Source: Caulobacter mirabilis
Lineage (GTDB): Bacteria > Pseudomonadota > Alphaproteobacteria > Caulobacterales > Caulobacteraceae
Length of the DNA: 64,000 nucleotides
NCBI RefSeq assembly: GCF_002749615.1
Contig: NZ_CP024201.1
Location: forward strand, 2,480,001 to 2,544,000
Direction of reading: 5' to 3'
Both the position numbers and the translations under genes were made by a program. How positions within the stretch are numbered: the first letter of the stretch is position 1; each line of letters opens with the position of its first letter. This document shows positions 37,240 to 45,528 of this stretch, piece by piece. The notes under the pieces were generated by a model. That model did not search any database. It was not told where the DNA came from and was given only the letters and a program-made list of their open reading frames with translations.

Positions 37240-37666
37240 TTTCGATGCGATGTTCGGCGGGCGGCCGCGGCCGACCTTCGCCGATCGGGTGGGACGCGAG
37301 CAACCGGCGACACCGCCGCCGATGGAAAGCGCGGTGGGGGCCGGCCCCTACAAGCCCTATGGCTTTCTGCCTTCAGGCGTCGGCGAGGCGTGCGACGTGC
37401 AGCGCTGGCTGGACGGCACGGAGGTCGCTGAAGGGATCGAGTTCCAATACCGGTTCCTGATGCAGATCGGCTATGTGGGCGAGGAGCAGATCAAGCTGTT
37501 CCTGCCGGACTGCATCGTGGTGATCGAGGGCCGCCAGTTGCGCGACCTGCGCAAGCGCCTGGCGCGGCGGCAGGTGACGTTCATCGCGCAATACAATCCG
37601 CGGGTCTGGCCGACGCCGCCCGCCGGCGAACCGATCGTCATGAGCATTGAACTGATGCGACCTTAG
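37229..37666 (+). CDS. Hypothetical protein downstream of relaxase
   Basis: A 145-residue soluble protein with a Pro-rich N-terminus and a mixed alpha/beta core (RWLDGTEVAEGIEFQYRFLMQIGYVGEEQIKLFLPDCIVVIEGRQL). It overlaps the relaxase gene by 11 bases, so it is probably translated with it and may be an accessory mobilisation protein. Family not recognised. Confidence 0.7.
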   Translation: MTDDFDAMFGGRPRPTFADRVGREQPATPPPMESAVGAGPYKPYGFLPSGVGEACDVQRWLDGTEVAEGIEFQYRFLMQIGYVGEEQIKLFLPDCIVVIEGRQLRDLRKRLARRQVTFIAQYNPRVWPTPPAGEPIVMSIELMRP

Positions 37667-37718
37667 ATTGCGCGCCTCCAAAAACCGTGGATACCTGTAG
37701 CTCGGTTCGGGGGGTGGC

Positions 37719-38999
37719 ATGGTACCTGGGATAGACCCGATTTCTTCGATGCTCGGCGGCGCCGCCATCGGCATTTCGAGCTCAATCGCGGGGCGTCTTG
37801 CGCAGCGCTACCTGCCCACGAAACTCGAAGTCAGCCAGGCGGCCTGGTACGATGCGCAGCGTGCGCGGATGGACACTGATCTCGACCTCTATCGAGACCG
37901 CATGCGGCTCGCGGAGGAACAGTTTCAGACGCAGATCGCGGAAGCGCGCGAACGCCTGATCGAGGATCACCGGAACCGTAAGGAACAGATCGCCTACGCC
38001 GAGCAGTTGCGGCGTTGGGATCTCCCCTTTCGGCCGGAAAACTTCCTTCTGCGGTCAAGCAAGCGCGGCGTTCAAAGCCTCAACATCATCGCCCTGCACG
38101 CCGACTTCCGCCCCTCTCAGTTGCGGCTAGCGGGAGACACGACGGCGATCGACGGACTCCTGGATGGGACTCGGCAAGCCAGCGACCGATTGCTTCAGCT
38201 GTATGGCGGCCCCGTCGAGGGACACCAGGTCGTTTTCTACCGGGATCGCCAGGTGCGCGATGACCTGGACATGCAATCGCTCGTGACCGATCTGTCAGGC
38301 CTGCTCTCGACCGAGCCCACCTTGGTCATCGCTCTCGGCCCGGAAGCCCAGGACTCGTACAAGGTCACCCTTGCTCATTGGGGATTGCTCGCTTCGACGG
38401 AGCCCAACCCAGTCGTTGCGGCACCCTTTTCGGTATCACTGGCGCACCACGGCGCCGGGGCCAGGCTAGATGTCCGCGACACCATGATGCGGGTAACGGC
38501 GGCTTTGGCGATAGCATCAGCGGATGCGTATTTCGCGCTGAGAGTTCCACACGAGCTGCCGCAGCCGCGCCTGACGGACCTCATGGGCCATTTGCTGCCA
38601 GACGAGGTTACCTGGTCGTGGGGCCCGCTTACGGCGAGCTACGCCGATGCGGTCCAGAAGCTTCGCGGACAGAACCCAGGTCTCGCCGCGGAGCTCGCCG
38701 CGGGAGCGGCGCTGGGAGCTCTGGAAGCGGGCAATCCGACCTACGCTGGGGAACTGCTCGACCTAGCGCTGGGCGTCTACCCGTGGCCGGGGCCCGTCAA
38801 CGCGACCGATGGCGCGAGGTACGAGCATCTCGTGCGCATCGAACTACCGAGGCGCGCGCAATCCAACCTTCGGATCGCGCTTGAACGTCTGAGGTCATTC
38901 ACTCCGCCGACAAACATCCGGTCTGCGGCCGATGACTTGAACACATCGGCTTCCCGTCTTGGCCCGAGGGGGCAACGCAACAATGGGGGCATTCGTTGA
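37719..38999 (+). CDS. Unrecognised protein, first gene of GTPase operon
   Basis: A 426-residue protein. The N-terminus has a small-residue-rich hydrophobic stretch (SSMLGGAAIGISSSIAGRLA, about 9-28), then a highly charged coiled coil (about 35-105), then an alpha/beta domain (about 115-330) and a helical tail. No catalytic motif recognised. A TTGA overlap with the GTPase gene shows tight coupling. It lies between mobilisation and coupling-protein genes, a cargo position. Perhaps a membrane-linked sensor or effector partner. Confidence 0.7.
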   Translation: MVPGIDPISSMLGGAAIGISSSIAGRLAQRYLPTKLEVSQAAWYDAQRARMDTDLDLYRDRMRLAEEQFQTQIAEARERLIEDHRNRKEQIAYAEQLRRWDLPFRPENFLLRSSKRGVQSLNIIALHADFRPSQLRLAGDTTAIDGLLDGTRQASDRLLQLYGGPVEGHQVVFYRDRQVRDDLDMQSLVTDLSGLLSTEPTLVIALGPEAQDSYKVTLAHWGLLASTEPNPVVAAPFSVSLAHHGAGARLDVRDTMMRVTAALAIASADAYFALRVPHELPQPRLTDLMGHLLPDEVTWSWGPLTASYADAVQKLRGQNPGLAAELAAGAALGALEAGNPTYAGELLDLALGVYPWPGPVNATDGARYEHLVRIELPRRAQSNLRIALERLRSFTPPTNIRSAADDLNTSASRLGPRGQRNNGGIR

Positions 39000-40108
39000 A
39001 AATCGCGCTTATCGGCGCTCCGTCGTCCGGAAAGACAACCTATTTCTCCGGGCTGTACCTCGCCTTCCGCAATTCCATCGCCTTCAAACACATGACCGAT
39101 GGTCAGATCATGGAGGCGCAGAAGCGAGGTCTTTCCGAGCAATTTTCCTTCCGGGTCAGTATATCCGATAGCGATCTCGACGGATTTATGTCGAGGAATT
39201 CGGCATCCCTTCTAAGGATTCCAGTCGAATACCCGAACGGAAACATATATTTGGACAAAGGATTGATTTCCGGGATTTTTGCTTTTCGACCACTTACTGG
39301 CGATCAGCTAACAGAAAAACACATTCGAGACTTCACAATATTTGATCCTCCAGGCGGAGCGTTTCATGGCCTTCATGAGAAATCGGACGATATAGTTGAA
39401 GAGATGGCGTCTTGCGACGTTTTCATTGTGCTTCTGGATGCCGAAAACATAATGGAAGCTCTGAGGCGGAAGTCAAAAAACGAAGCCTTTCAGTTCCTGG
39501 CAGCGCTGGGTAAGATTGATGAGACAATCAGGGACGCCTCCAGCAGTTTGATTGATGGGGACATTCTTCCTGTTTGTTTTATGATATCGAAGTTCGACAT
39601 TCTTCAAGAAAATGTAATAAAAGAAGTAAACGACCTCATATATGATAATCTTATTCTTCCATATTCGGGGGAAAATGATAAATATATGATCTGTGTCTGC
39701 CCTACATCTGTCGTTGATCAAAAGCATGGCGAGTTTTCGCCATATAATCTTGAGTGGCCGTTCATTTTTAGCGTAGCGGGCACTATTTTTCGGAATAGCC
39801 TGGCTGTTCGCGCCGATGCGGACACCCATAGCCGCCTGACCCATGATCATGAAGTTCGGGCGCGGGAGGTGGAGCGCGGTTCCTGGTGGCTCAAGCTGAC
39901 GGCCTATCTGAGGGGTACGGGGGTGGACGCCTCCAAAGCCCGAGCCCGCGAGCTGCGGGACAAGCGCGGTAGGCTTATCACCATCGCCGATGATGATCTC
40001 ACGCTAGCGCGGAAACTCTGGGGCCGCCTTTCGACAGAAGGTCGCGCTCGGCATGTTCGCGTTTTCATGGGCGGAAGCGAGATCGATCCCGCCATTGTGG
40101 CGGACTAA
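38996..40108 (+). CDS. P-loop GTPase-like protein, chimeric base composition
   Basis: A 370-residue protein with a TTG start overlapping the previous stop. G1/Walker A is GAPSSGKTT (residues 7-15), G3-like D117-P-P-G120 and G4-like S198-K-F-D201. This spacing suits a TRAFAC-type GTPase such as the double-GTPase proteins of conflict systems, but only one GTPase domain is seen. The middle (about 39170-39790) is strongly AT-rich (15 of 60 bases G/C in 39601-39660) while both ends are GC-rich, so the gene looks recombinant. Two bases separate it from the next gene. Confidence 0.75.
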   Translation: MKIALIGAPSSGKTTYFSGLYLAFRNSIAFKHMTDGQIMEAQKRGLSEQFSFRVSISDSDLDGFMSRNSASLLRIPVEYPNGNIYLDKGLISGIFAFRPLTGDQLTEKHIRDFTIFDPPGGAFHGLHEKSDDIVEEMASCDVFIVLLDAENIMEALRRKSKNEAFQFLAALGKIDETIRDASSSLIDGDILPVCFMISKFDILQENVIKEVNDLIYDNLILPYSGENDKYMICVCPTSVVDQKHGEFSPYNLEWPFIFSVAGTIFRNSLAVRADADTHSRLTHDHEVRAREVERGSWWLKLTAYLRGTGVDASKARARELRDKRGRLITIADDDLTLARKLWGRLSTEGRARHVRVFMGGSEIDPAIVAD

Positions 40109-40110
40109 CT

Positions 40111-40824
40111 ATGTGGCAGCAGACATTATTCTCTAAGAGAACAGCTATCGGCGGCATAGCGGTCGATGAGTACCATACGCTGACCAGCGGTGCAGGCGCG
40201 GATTGGGATGCGATGTCGTCGATCCAGCGCGCTGGCCGGGCTCATGGGGAGCCAACCTGCTTCGTGGCGAAGCTACCAAATCGACTGCTAGTGGGCGTTA
40301 TCGGTAAGGTCGGGGATATCTTCGGGAACGACAGCAAATTCGCCTACGAGGCCGTTCAGGGGAAGCGCCCGATCCATTTCACTCACATTTTCGGGTCATC
40401 AGAGGCTCGCGTGCTGCCCGATCTACAGGAACTGCTCGCCAAGCAGCGCTCCTCCTTCGAGGAACTATTGGAGCGAGCGCACGCTACGCCGGGGAAGATT
40501 GATGCGCCGCCGATGCAGCTCAGCCCGAGCGCTCGCGCGGGGACGGATTGGGCTGAGTTTCTGACCAAGCCGGAAAGCCGAACCCATGGCGCGCTGTTTT
40601 CATTGGACGGAAAGCTCCTCAAGCGGGTCGAGCTCTCCGCCCCTGGCCTGACGGAGGGTCGGGAGCTCCCAAAAAAATTCGAAACGGCCCGGCAGGGCCC
40701 GAGCTTTTACAAGGTCACCGCGATCGTCGTGGGAGCAGCGGTCGCGATCACAGTGGGCGCATACCTTTGGAAGAAAGCCCACGACCAATCAGCCGAGAAT
40801 ACTCGCTCCAGCCAGTCGAGATAG
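40111..40824 (+). CDS. GTPase-operon protein with C-terminal membrane anchor
   Basis: A 237-residue protein. The N-terminal region (about 1-90, GGIAVDEYHTLTSGAG, FVAKLPNRLLVGVIGKVGD) is alpha/beta. A single hydrophobic helix lies near the end (about 198-217, VTAIVVGAAVAITVGAYLW) followed by basic residues, giving a tail-anchored topology. Two bases separate it from the GTPase gene, so a partner or regulator of that protein is likely. Family not recognised. Confidence 0.7.
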   Translation: MWQQTLFSKRTAIGGIAVDEYHTLTSGAGADWDAMSSIQRAGRAHGEPTCFVAKLPNRLLVGVIGKVGDIFGNDSKFAYEAVQGKRPIHFTHIFGSSEARVLPDLQELLAKQRSSFEELLERAHATPGKIDAPPMQLSPSARAGTDWAEFLTKPESRTHGALFSLDGKLLKRVELSAPGLTEGRELPKKFETARQGPSFYKVTAIVVGAAVAITVGAYLWKKAHDQSAENTRSSQSR

Positions 40825-40930
40825 ATGAACGCCACCCGCCCCATGGCTGGTGGCAGCGGCTCTTGCGGTTCTTCGGGTTGTAAGCTGTGCTATGTTCTAA
40901 GTGCTCGCCAAGGCGGTCGGGGAGACGGAA

Positions 40931-41386
40931 ATGCCAGGGCCCACACGTGAGGATGTGCTGAAGGTATTTGGCGGCAGTGCCATTGAGCAGCCGATTGCAA
41001 ATCCGGCCGAGAGGCACGCCGCCCCCTCGGCGGCCGGCTTGGTCGAAGGCGACCTGCCTATCCCCGACATTCTATCCCCGCTCACCATCCCGACTGTCGG
41101 CGAGATCGATGTGCAGGTGCTTGCTGGAGATAATCTGGACGCGATCAGCATCGCCGAGCGCAGCGAACCGATAGTCGATCCTGTGATCGCTGAGGTAATC
41201 AGTGAAGCGATAGGCGCGACGATAGCTGTGGTGACCACTGAACTGATCTTGCCGACTCCTGCCGGGCCAATCGCGCCGGCCATTGGAGCGGCAACTGGTG
41301 CTGCAGTGGGCACGGCGGTGAAAGTTGCGCTTGGGGACGAGGTCGAGGTCGGTCCGGGCACCGATCCTCTTTTGGACCCGATCTAG
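40931..41386 (+). CDS. Small protein with glycine/alanine-rich hydrophobic segment
   Basis: A 151-residue protein. The acidic N-terminal 80 residues are followed by a long hydrophobic Gly/Ala/Pro stretch (about 95-140, AIGATIAVVTTELILPTPAG onward) resembling glycine-zipper membrane segments. Start at MPGPTREDV; a start ten codons upstream (40901) is possible. It follows the GTPase operon by about 106 bp and converges with a minus-strand gene, overlapping by four bases. A membrane-active product is conceivable but unproven. Confidence 0.55.
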   Translation: MPGPTREDVLKVFGGSAIEQPIANPAERHAAPSAAGLVEGDLPIPDILSPLTIPTVGEIDVQVLAGDNLDAISIAERSEPIVDPVIAEVISEAIGATIAVVTTELILPTPAGPIAPAIGAATGAAVGTAVKVALGDEVEVGPGTDPLLDPI

Positions 41387-41925
41387 GAAGACAGCGGCTC
41401 CCTAGCGATGAAGGAGGTTAGGTGCGCAGGCAGTGCCGCCATGGCGCTGGCGACGCTTGGTGATCCCGCGCCGCCGCTGACGCATACCGCGACCGGCATG
41501 CTGCGGGGCTGAGGTTTCGGCCGCTTCTTCATGGCCCAGCGCACCGCTGCGATCACGACCAGCGCGGCGGACCCCAGCCAGAAGAGCGCGACCGGGCCCT
41601 GCATCGCGGGGTCTGACGCGCTGTCGACTGCCAGCCAGGCGAGGACGCACCAGGCGGCCACGCCCAGCATGATGCGCCGCGGAACTGGCGGCGACGCACG
41701 GCGAGCACCGCCCATCGCATCCCACTCGCGTTTCCAGGCGGTGTAGGCGTTGACCCGGTTCGCGGCGCGGAAGGCATAGCTGCCGGCGACGACCCCAACG
41801 GCGGCGAGGAAGAACGGCACCTGGCCCAGGAACCAGCCGATGAGGCCAGTGGCCGCGAGGATGGTGAGGACAAGCGCGCTGGCAGGATTGCCGAACAGCC
41901 ATTCGACGGGCTTGGGCGATCTCAT
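41383..41925 (-). CDS. Membrane protein linked to coupling protein
   Basis: A 180-residue inner-membrane protein with about four hydrophobic helices (17-33, 36-52, 86-101, 112-128) and a basic loop. ATGA overlap with the upstream coupling-protein gene. Many VirD4-type proteins have N-terminal membrane helices; the coupling protein here lacks them, so this neighbour could supply the membrane anchor. That role is inference. Confidence 0.7.
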   Translation of the reverse strand: MRSPKPVEWLFGNPASALVLTILAATGLIGWFLGQVPFFLAAVGVVAGSYAFRAANRVNAYTAWKREWDAMGGARRASPPVPRRIMLGVAAWCVLAWLAVDSASDPAMQGPVALFWLGSAALVVIAAVRWAMKKRPKPQPRSMPVAVCVSGGAGSPSVASAMAALPAHLTSFIAREPLSS

Positions 41926-43490
41926 TGCTGGAACTCCACATGCAGGTAGTTGCGGGCGCTATCGGCGAAACGGCGGCCGGCGGAGAACCACAGCGCGGTG
42001 ACCCTTCCGCGGTTGGCGGGACCGCCGGTCACGAGATCCCGCGCGAAGGTGGCGGGTTCGATCTCGTGGTCCATGGTTTCGCTGAAGCCGCGGCTGTGGC
42101 TCGTGCCGTCGTTGACGCCGCGATTGCGACCCCAGCTGTCGCCGGTGCTGTAGCTGGAGCTCGACGACCAGTTGGAGCTGCCGTTGCCCTTGCTGTCGGT
42201 GGAGCCGCCGCCGCCGCTAGTGCTGCTCCAGGACTCGTTCTCGCCGGCGTTCATGCCCATGGACGAGCCGTAGCTTTCGCCGCTGCTTTGGTTGTAGCGG
42301 CGTTGCAGGGAGCGGCCGATCATGTCTGACGCCCAACGGTTGGTCTCGGGGTCGGCCGAGTTGTGGAAGACCTTGGTGACGAAGTTGGCCAGCAGCATGT
42401 CGGCGCGGTGCTTGGCGTGCTCGCCGCCCATCTTGGCGTAGTAGGTCGGCAGCGACTGCGTGAGGAAGACGGTGCAGGCCTTGGCCGAACGGCAGGTCGA
42501 CTGGAAGTCGGTGTCGAAGGCGTTGACGAAATACTGGCTCTCGTCGGCCCAGAGGAAGACGGGCCGATCGCGGTGCTGGGTCTCGAGCGCGTTGCGCGCC
42601 AGCACCGCACGCTGCCACATGAACTTGAAGAGCTGCTGGGCGATGACGCCGTCTTCCGACCAGGTGAGCGCCGACATGTCGAGAATGATGATCGCGCCGT
42701 GGAAGGTCATCTCGGGCACGAGCGTGGTTTCGGTGCAAAAGGCGCGGTGCAGCCGGCCGCGATTGAAGCGGTCGAGTGTGGTCGACAAGGTGATGGCGAT
42801 GTTGCCGCGCGTTTTCGGATCGAGCTGGGCGTACTCGTTGCGCCAGTAGCTCGCGGTCTTCTCGAAGTCGCCCTCGGCCATCGGCATGACCGGGTTGCGG
42901 TGCGCGGCGGCGAGCGCCTGATACATGAAGGAGGTCGACTGCCAGTCGGCATCGTGAAGCTGGTCGAGGTTGACAGGCGCGGTGCTGACGAAGCGAATGA
43001 TGTCGGGGATGCGCACGGTTCCGGTCGCGGCGTAGAGGACCGGAATGGAGTTGCGCAGCAACTGGCGCGTGGCGTCTTCCCAGAAGGACTCGCCGGAGCG
43101 GCCGTCGCCCTTGGAGAGGCGCGCGGCATCGACGATGCGCATGAGGCATTCGACGACGCTGCCGATGCCGTCCTGCCCCTGACGGGCGAGCTCGTAGGTG
43201 AGGAAGTTAAAGGCCCCGCCGCGATCGCCGAAGAGGACGACGGAGTTCCCCCGCCCGTTCTCTTTCGCGTAGCGCTGCCAGAGCTCGACCTCGTCGGGCT
43301 TGGCGGCCAGGACCAGGCCGCCCATGCCAGCGCGCAGATAGGCCGAGGCCAGCACCTTGCCGCTGCCCGAGGTTTTGCCGGAGCCGATGCCGCCGAAAAT
43401 ATGGACGCCCTGGCAGGCATCGCGAAGCGTGAAGTAGTCGCTGCCGGACAGGCGCAGCAGGCGCGTATCGAGCGCGCTCACGTAACTCAT
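41922..43490 (-). CDS. VirD4/TraD-like type IV coupling protein
   Basis: A 522-residue ATPase that hands the relaxase-DNA complex to a secretion channel. Walker A GGIGSGKT at residues 33-40, Walker B VFLWADESQY with D316-E317. No N-terminal transmembrane helices, unlike classical VirD4. Residues about 401-470 form an unusual Ser/Gly/Asn-rich low-complexity insert. No other secretion genes are present. ATGA overlap with the small membrane-protein gene downstream. Confidence 0.88.
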   Translation of the reverse strand: MSYVSALDTRLLRLSGSDYFTLRDACQGVHIFGGIGSGKTSGSGKVLASAYLRAGMGGLVLAAKPDEVELWQRYAKENGRGNSVVLFGDRGGAFNFLTYELARQGQDGIGSVVECLMRIVDAARLSKGDGRSGESFWEDATRQLLRNSIPVLYAATGTVRIPDIIRFVSTAPVNLDQLHDADWQSTSFMYQALAAAHRNPVMPMAEGDFEKTASYWRNEYAQLDPKTRGNIAITLSTTLDRFNRGRLHRAFCTETTLVPEMTFHGAIIILDMSALTWSEDGVIAQQLFKFMWQRAVLARNALETQHRDRPVFLWADESQYFVNAFDTDFQSTCRSAKACTVFLTQSLPTYYAKMGGEHAKHRADMLLANFVTKVFHNSADPETNRWASDMIGRSLQRRYNQSSGESYGSSMGMNAGENESWSSTSGGGGSTDSKGNGSSNWSSSSSYSTGDSWGRNRGVNDGTSHSRGFSETMDHEIEPATFARDLVTGGPANRGRVTALWFSAGRRFADSARNYLHVEFQQ

Positions 43491-43601
43491 CGAAATCCCC
43501 CGATCCGCGAGTGGCGTTCCCTCGGGGAGTTAATGCGCTGGTAGGTCGCAGAAACAACGACACACTACCTATGAGAGTCTTTCTGTGCGGGGGTGCAGGT
43601 A

Positions 43602-43889
43602 ATGGGCGAGCGCAAGGTGCTGAACGCGATCGGCGATGCCATCGCGGATATTCGATCGACACTCATCGATCGCGGCTGGTTTGGGCAGGAAGCGCGGATC
43701 CGGCAGCAGTGGAACGAGCTTGGCTACAAGAACGACGAGGGGCCGTCGCGCTTCCTCGGGCCCGAGCATTTCGTGTGGCCGGAAGGGTCGAAGGGCCATG
43801 AGAAGTACGGCTCGTTCGAGCGGGATTGGGCTCCGAGAGAGCCGGCCGAACGCGCCCAACAGAACCAGGACATCGAGATCGACCGCTAG
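43602..43889 (+). CDS. Small hypothetical protein
   Basis: A 95-residue soluble protein starting MGERKVLNAIGDAIADIRS; a GTG three codons earlier is possible. Aromatic and charged, with a hydrophilic C-terminus. It precedes a small membrane-protein gene by 27 bp. Family not recognised. Confidence 0.65.
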   Translation: MGERKVLNAIGDAIADIRSTLIDRGWFGQEARIRQQWNELGYKNDEGPSRFLGPEHFVWPEGSKGHEKYGSFERDWAPREPAERAQQNQDIEIDR

Positions 43890-43916
43890 ATCGTCACCGC
43901 ATCGAGGGGGAGCACG

Positions 43917-44186
43917 ATGCAATATCAAGGCATGCCACTGCCGGTGTGGGCGAAGTTCACGATCTGCATCGTGTTCGACCTCATCGACATGACGTTCGGG
44001 CGGGCGATGCTCGGCGTCGGAATTCTCACCGACGTGGGCAATGCGCTGATCATGTTCTGGCTGTGGGGGCCGACCGGCCTACTTGCGGCGTGGGAGGCGG
44101 CGGACGTCACCGAACAGTTCGACGGGTTCGTTCCGACCAACACGATCCTAGCGTGGGCGGCGCACAAGAAATCGGTATCGACCTAG
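43917..44186 (+). CDS. Small membrane protein
   Basis: An 89-residue protein with two hydrophobic segments (about 11-37 and 40-59, FWLWGPTGLLAAW). The ATG is preceded by GAGGGGGAGCACG. It ends eight bases before the left copy of the 32-bp repeat at 44194. Function unknown. Confidence 0.65.
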   Translation: MQYQGMPLPVWAKFTICIVFDLIDMTFGRAMLGVGILTDVGNALIMFWLWGPTGLLAAWEAADVTEQFDGFVPTNTILAWAAHKKSVST

Positions 44187-44193
44187 CCGCTTC

Positions 44194-44225
44194 GACGCCG
44201 TCTGAAGCAACCGCATCATGACGGC
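44194..44225 (+). repeat. 32-bp direct repeat, left copy (cassette boundary)
   Basis: Identical over 32 bases to 45497-45528. Internally it carries inverted arms GCCGTC and GACGGC separated by 17 bp, as in recombinase target sites. It lies between a small membrane-protein gene and the secreted-protein gene. Confidence 0.85.
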
Positions 44226-44395
44226 GTGGGGAGACGTTGTCGCCCTCAATCGCGACGAAGCCTAGAGCCGAAGGAACACCACTAGCTTGACCGCTGGATG
44301 TTCGAACTCAGCGTACCGATCGAGCGCGCCGACACAGAAAGCTCCACGCCGTTAGCCCATTGGAAAATTGCACGACCTACGGCTTACTCGGCCCT

Positions 44396-45475
44396 ATGCA
44401 CTTTGATTTTCGCAGGACCGACATTCATGCCCGCCTCTGGGCGGCTGCCTTCCTGTCGGTGGCGATGTTCGGACCGCTTGCGCATGCCCAGCAAAGCTCG
44501 GCCCCAAGACCATCAAGAGACATCACGCAACCGCCAGATCGCGTTCACGCCGCGCAGGCACGCTATGTTGATCAGTTCATTGTGGATTTCAGCGCAGGTT
44601 CAGCCAGCAATCCTTTTGGCAAAGGCTACCGTGAACTTACCCCGCAAGACTTTACACGTACCATTCCAGATCAGAGTGACCCTACCAAACGAATTTATGT
44701 AATTTCGGATGGAGATCTAAACGGCATTCGTGCAATTTTTATCTACGAAAATTATGACCTGATTGACCAGATCAAACCCACCCGCATGACCCGCGCTGAA
44801 TTCTCCCGCGGCATTTTGCGCGAAGCTGCCCGCCGTGGTGATGCGATGGATTATTACGAGCGCCGTCTTCCGTTCGGCGTCGATGCTGTCACCGTCTCGC
44901 GCCCGCAGGAAGCTGCACCGGAGCGCCGCGTGACCGTCACCGAAAACCCAGCTTTCATTACCGCACGCGACACATCGGTGGGTATTTTGCGCAACCGCAA
45001 TCTCGGTGCGGTTACCGTGCAGCCGGACGTGATGGAACAAACCGGCCTGCGCCCCGATCCGCAAGGTCGCCCGGTAGGTTTTGGTATCCAAACCGACACC
45101 GCCGCCTACGACCTCGGCTACACCATGGGCGCGGCACCGCAAAACCGCCCGAATGGCGGCACACCGCTCGCATTATTGTTCGACCAGGGCCGCGAACAAA
45201 TCACCTACGGCTATTGCGTCGCCACCAACGATATCTACGCCCAGAGCGGTCGCACCATCGACCAGCGGGAGGCGTTCTCTGTCGGATGGCTGCAAGCTCT
45301 TCAAGACGCTCGTGCCAGCTTCGAACCGACCAACGCACGCATTGGCGTGTTGGATACTGTGTGTCCGGCAACGGCGCCACCGGTAACCGACAATGCTCGC
45401 CTTATGCTTGCGATCCGCAGTTGGACCGACATGGGCGTCACGCACAGGATCGAGCCGGGAGCGCCGCCTCGCTAG
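44396..45475 (+). CDS. Exported protein of unknown function (cassette gene)
   Basis: A 359-residue protein with a signal peptide (about 1-32, ending AHAQQS). ATG at 44396 chosen because it opens the signal region; a TTG 12 codons earlier is possible. Two cysteines near the C-terminus. No recognised domain. Codon use and lower GC than adjacent genes suggest separate acquisition. It is the only gene of the 32-bp-repeat cassette. Confidence 0.7.
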   Translation: MHFDFRRTDIHARLWAAAFLSVAMFGPLAHAQQSSAPRPSRDITQPPDRVHAAQARYVDQFIVDFSAGSASNPFGKGYRELTPQDFTRTIPDQSDPTKRIYVISDGDLNGIRAIFIYENYDLIDQIKPTRMTRAEFSRGILREAARRGDAMDYYERRLPFGVDAVTVSRPQEAAPERRVTVTENPAFITARDTSVGILRNRNLGAVTVQPDVMEQTGLRPDPQGRPVGFGIQTDTAAYDLGYTMGAAPQNRPNGGTPLALLFDQGREQITYGYCVATNDIYAQSGRTIDQREAFSVGWLQALQDARASFEPTNARIGVLDTVCPATAPPVTDNARLMLAIRSWTDMGVTHRIEPGAPPR

Positions 45476-45496
45476 TCGACGTGCGGCGATAACGGG

Positions 45497-45528
45497 GACG
45501 CCGTCTGAAGCAACCGCATCATGACGGC
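45497..45528 (+). repeat. 32-bp direct repeat, right copy
   Basis: Second copy of the repeat at 44194-44225, with no mismatches. It overlaps the stop codon (45519-45521) and final codons of the minus-strand tyrosine recombinase, a typical place for an attachment site. Confidence 0.85.

Larger units (their letters stand above)
44226..45528. mobile_element. Putative 1.3-kb cassette between 32-bp repeats
   Basis: The segment between the two identical 32-bp repeats holds a single gene (44396-45475) with codon use unlike its neighbours. The right repeat overlaps the last codons of a short tyrosine recombinase (45519-46127). Recombination between the repeats would release a 1303-bp circle and leave the recombinase gene intact. 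This resembles an integrase with one captured cassette. Mobility is inferred. Confidence 0.5.

Noticed and set aside
44194-45528. CRISPR array suggested by a 32-bp repeat
   Set aside because: Only two copies 1.3 kb apart with a gene between them and no cas genes.
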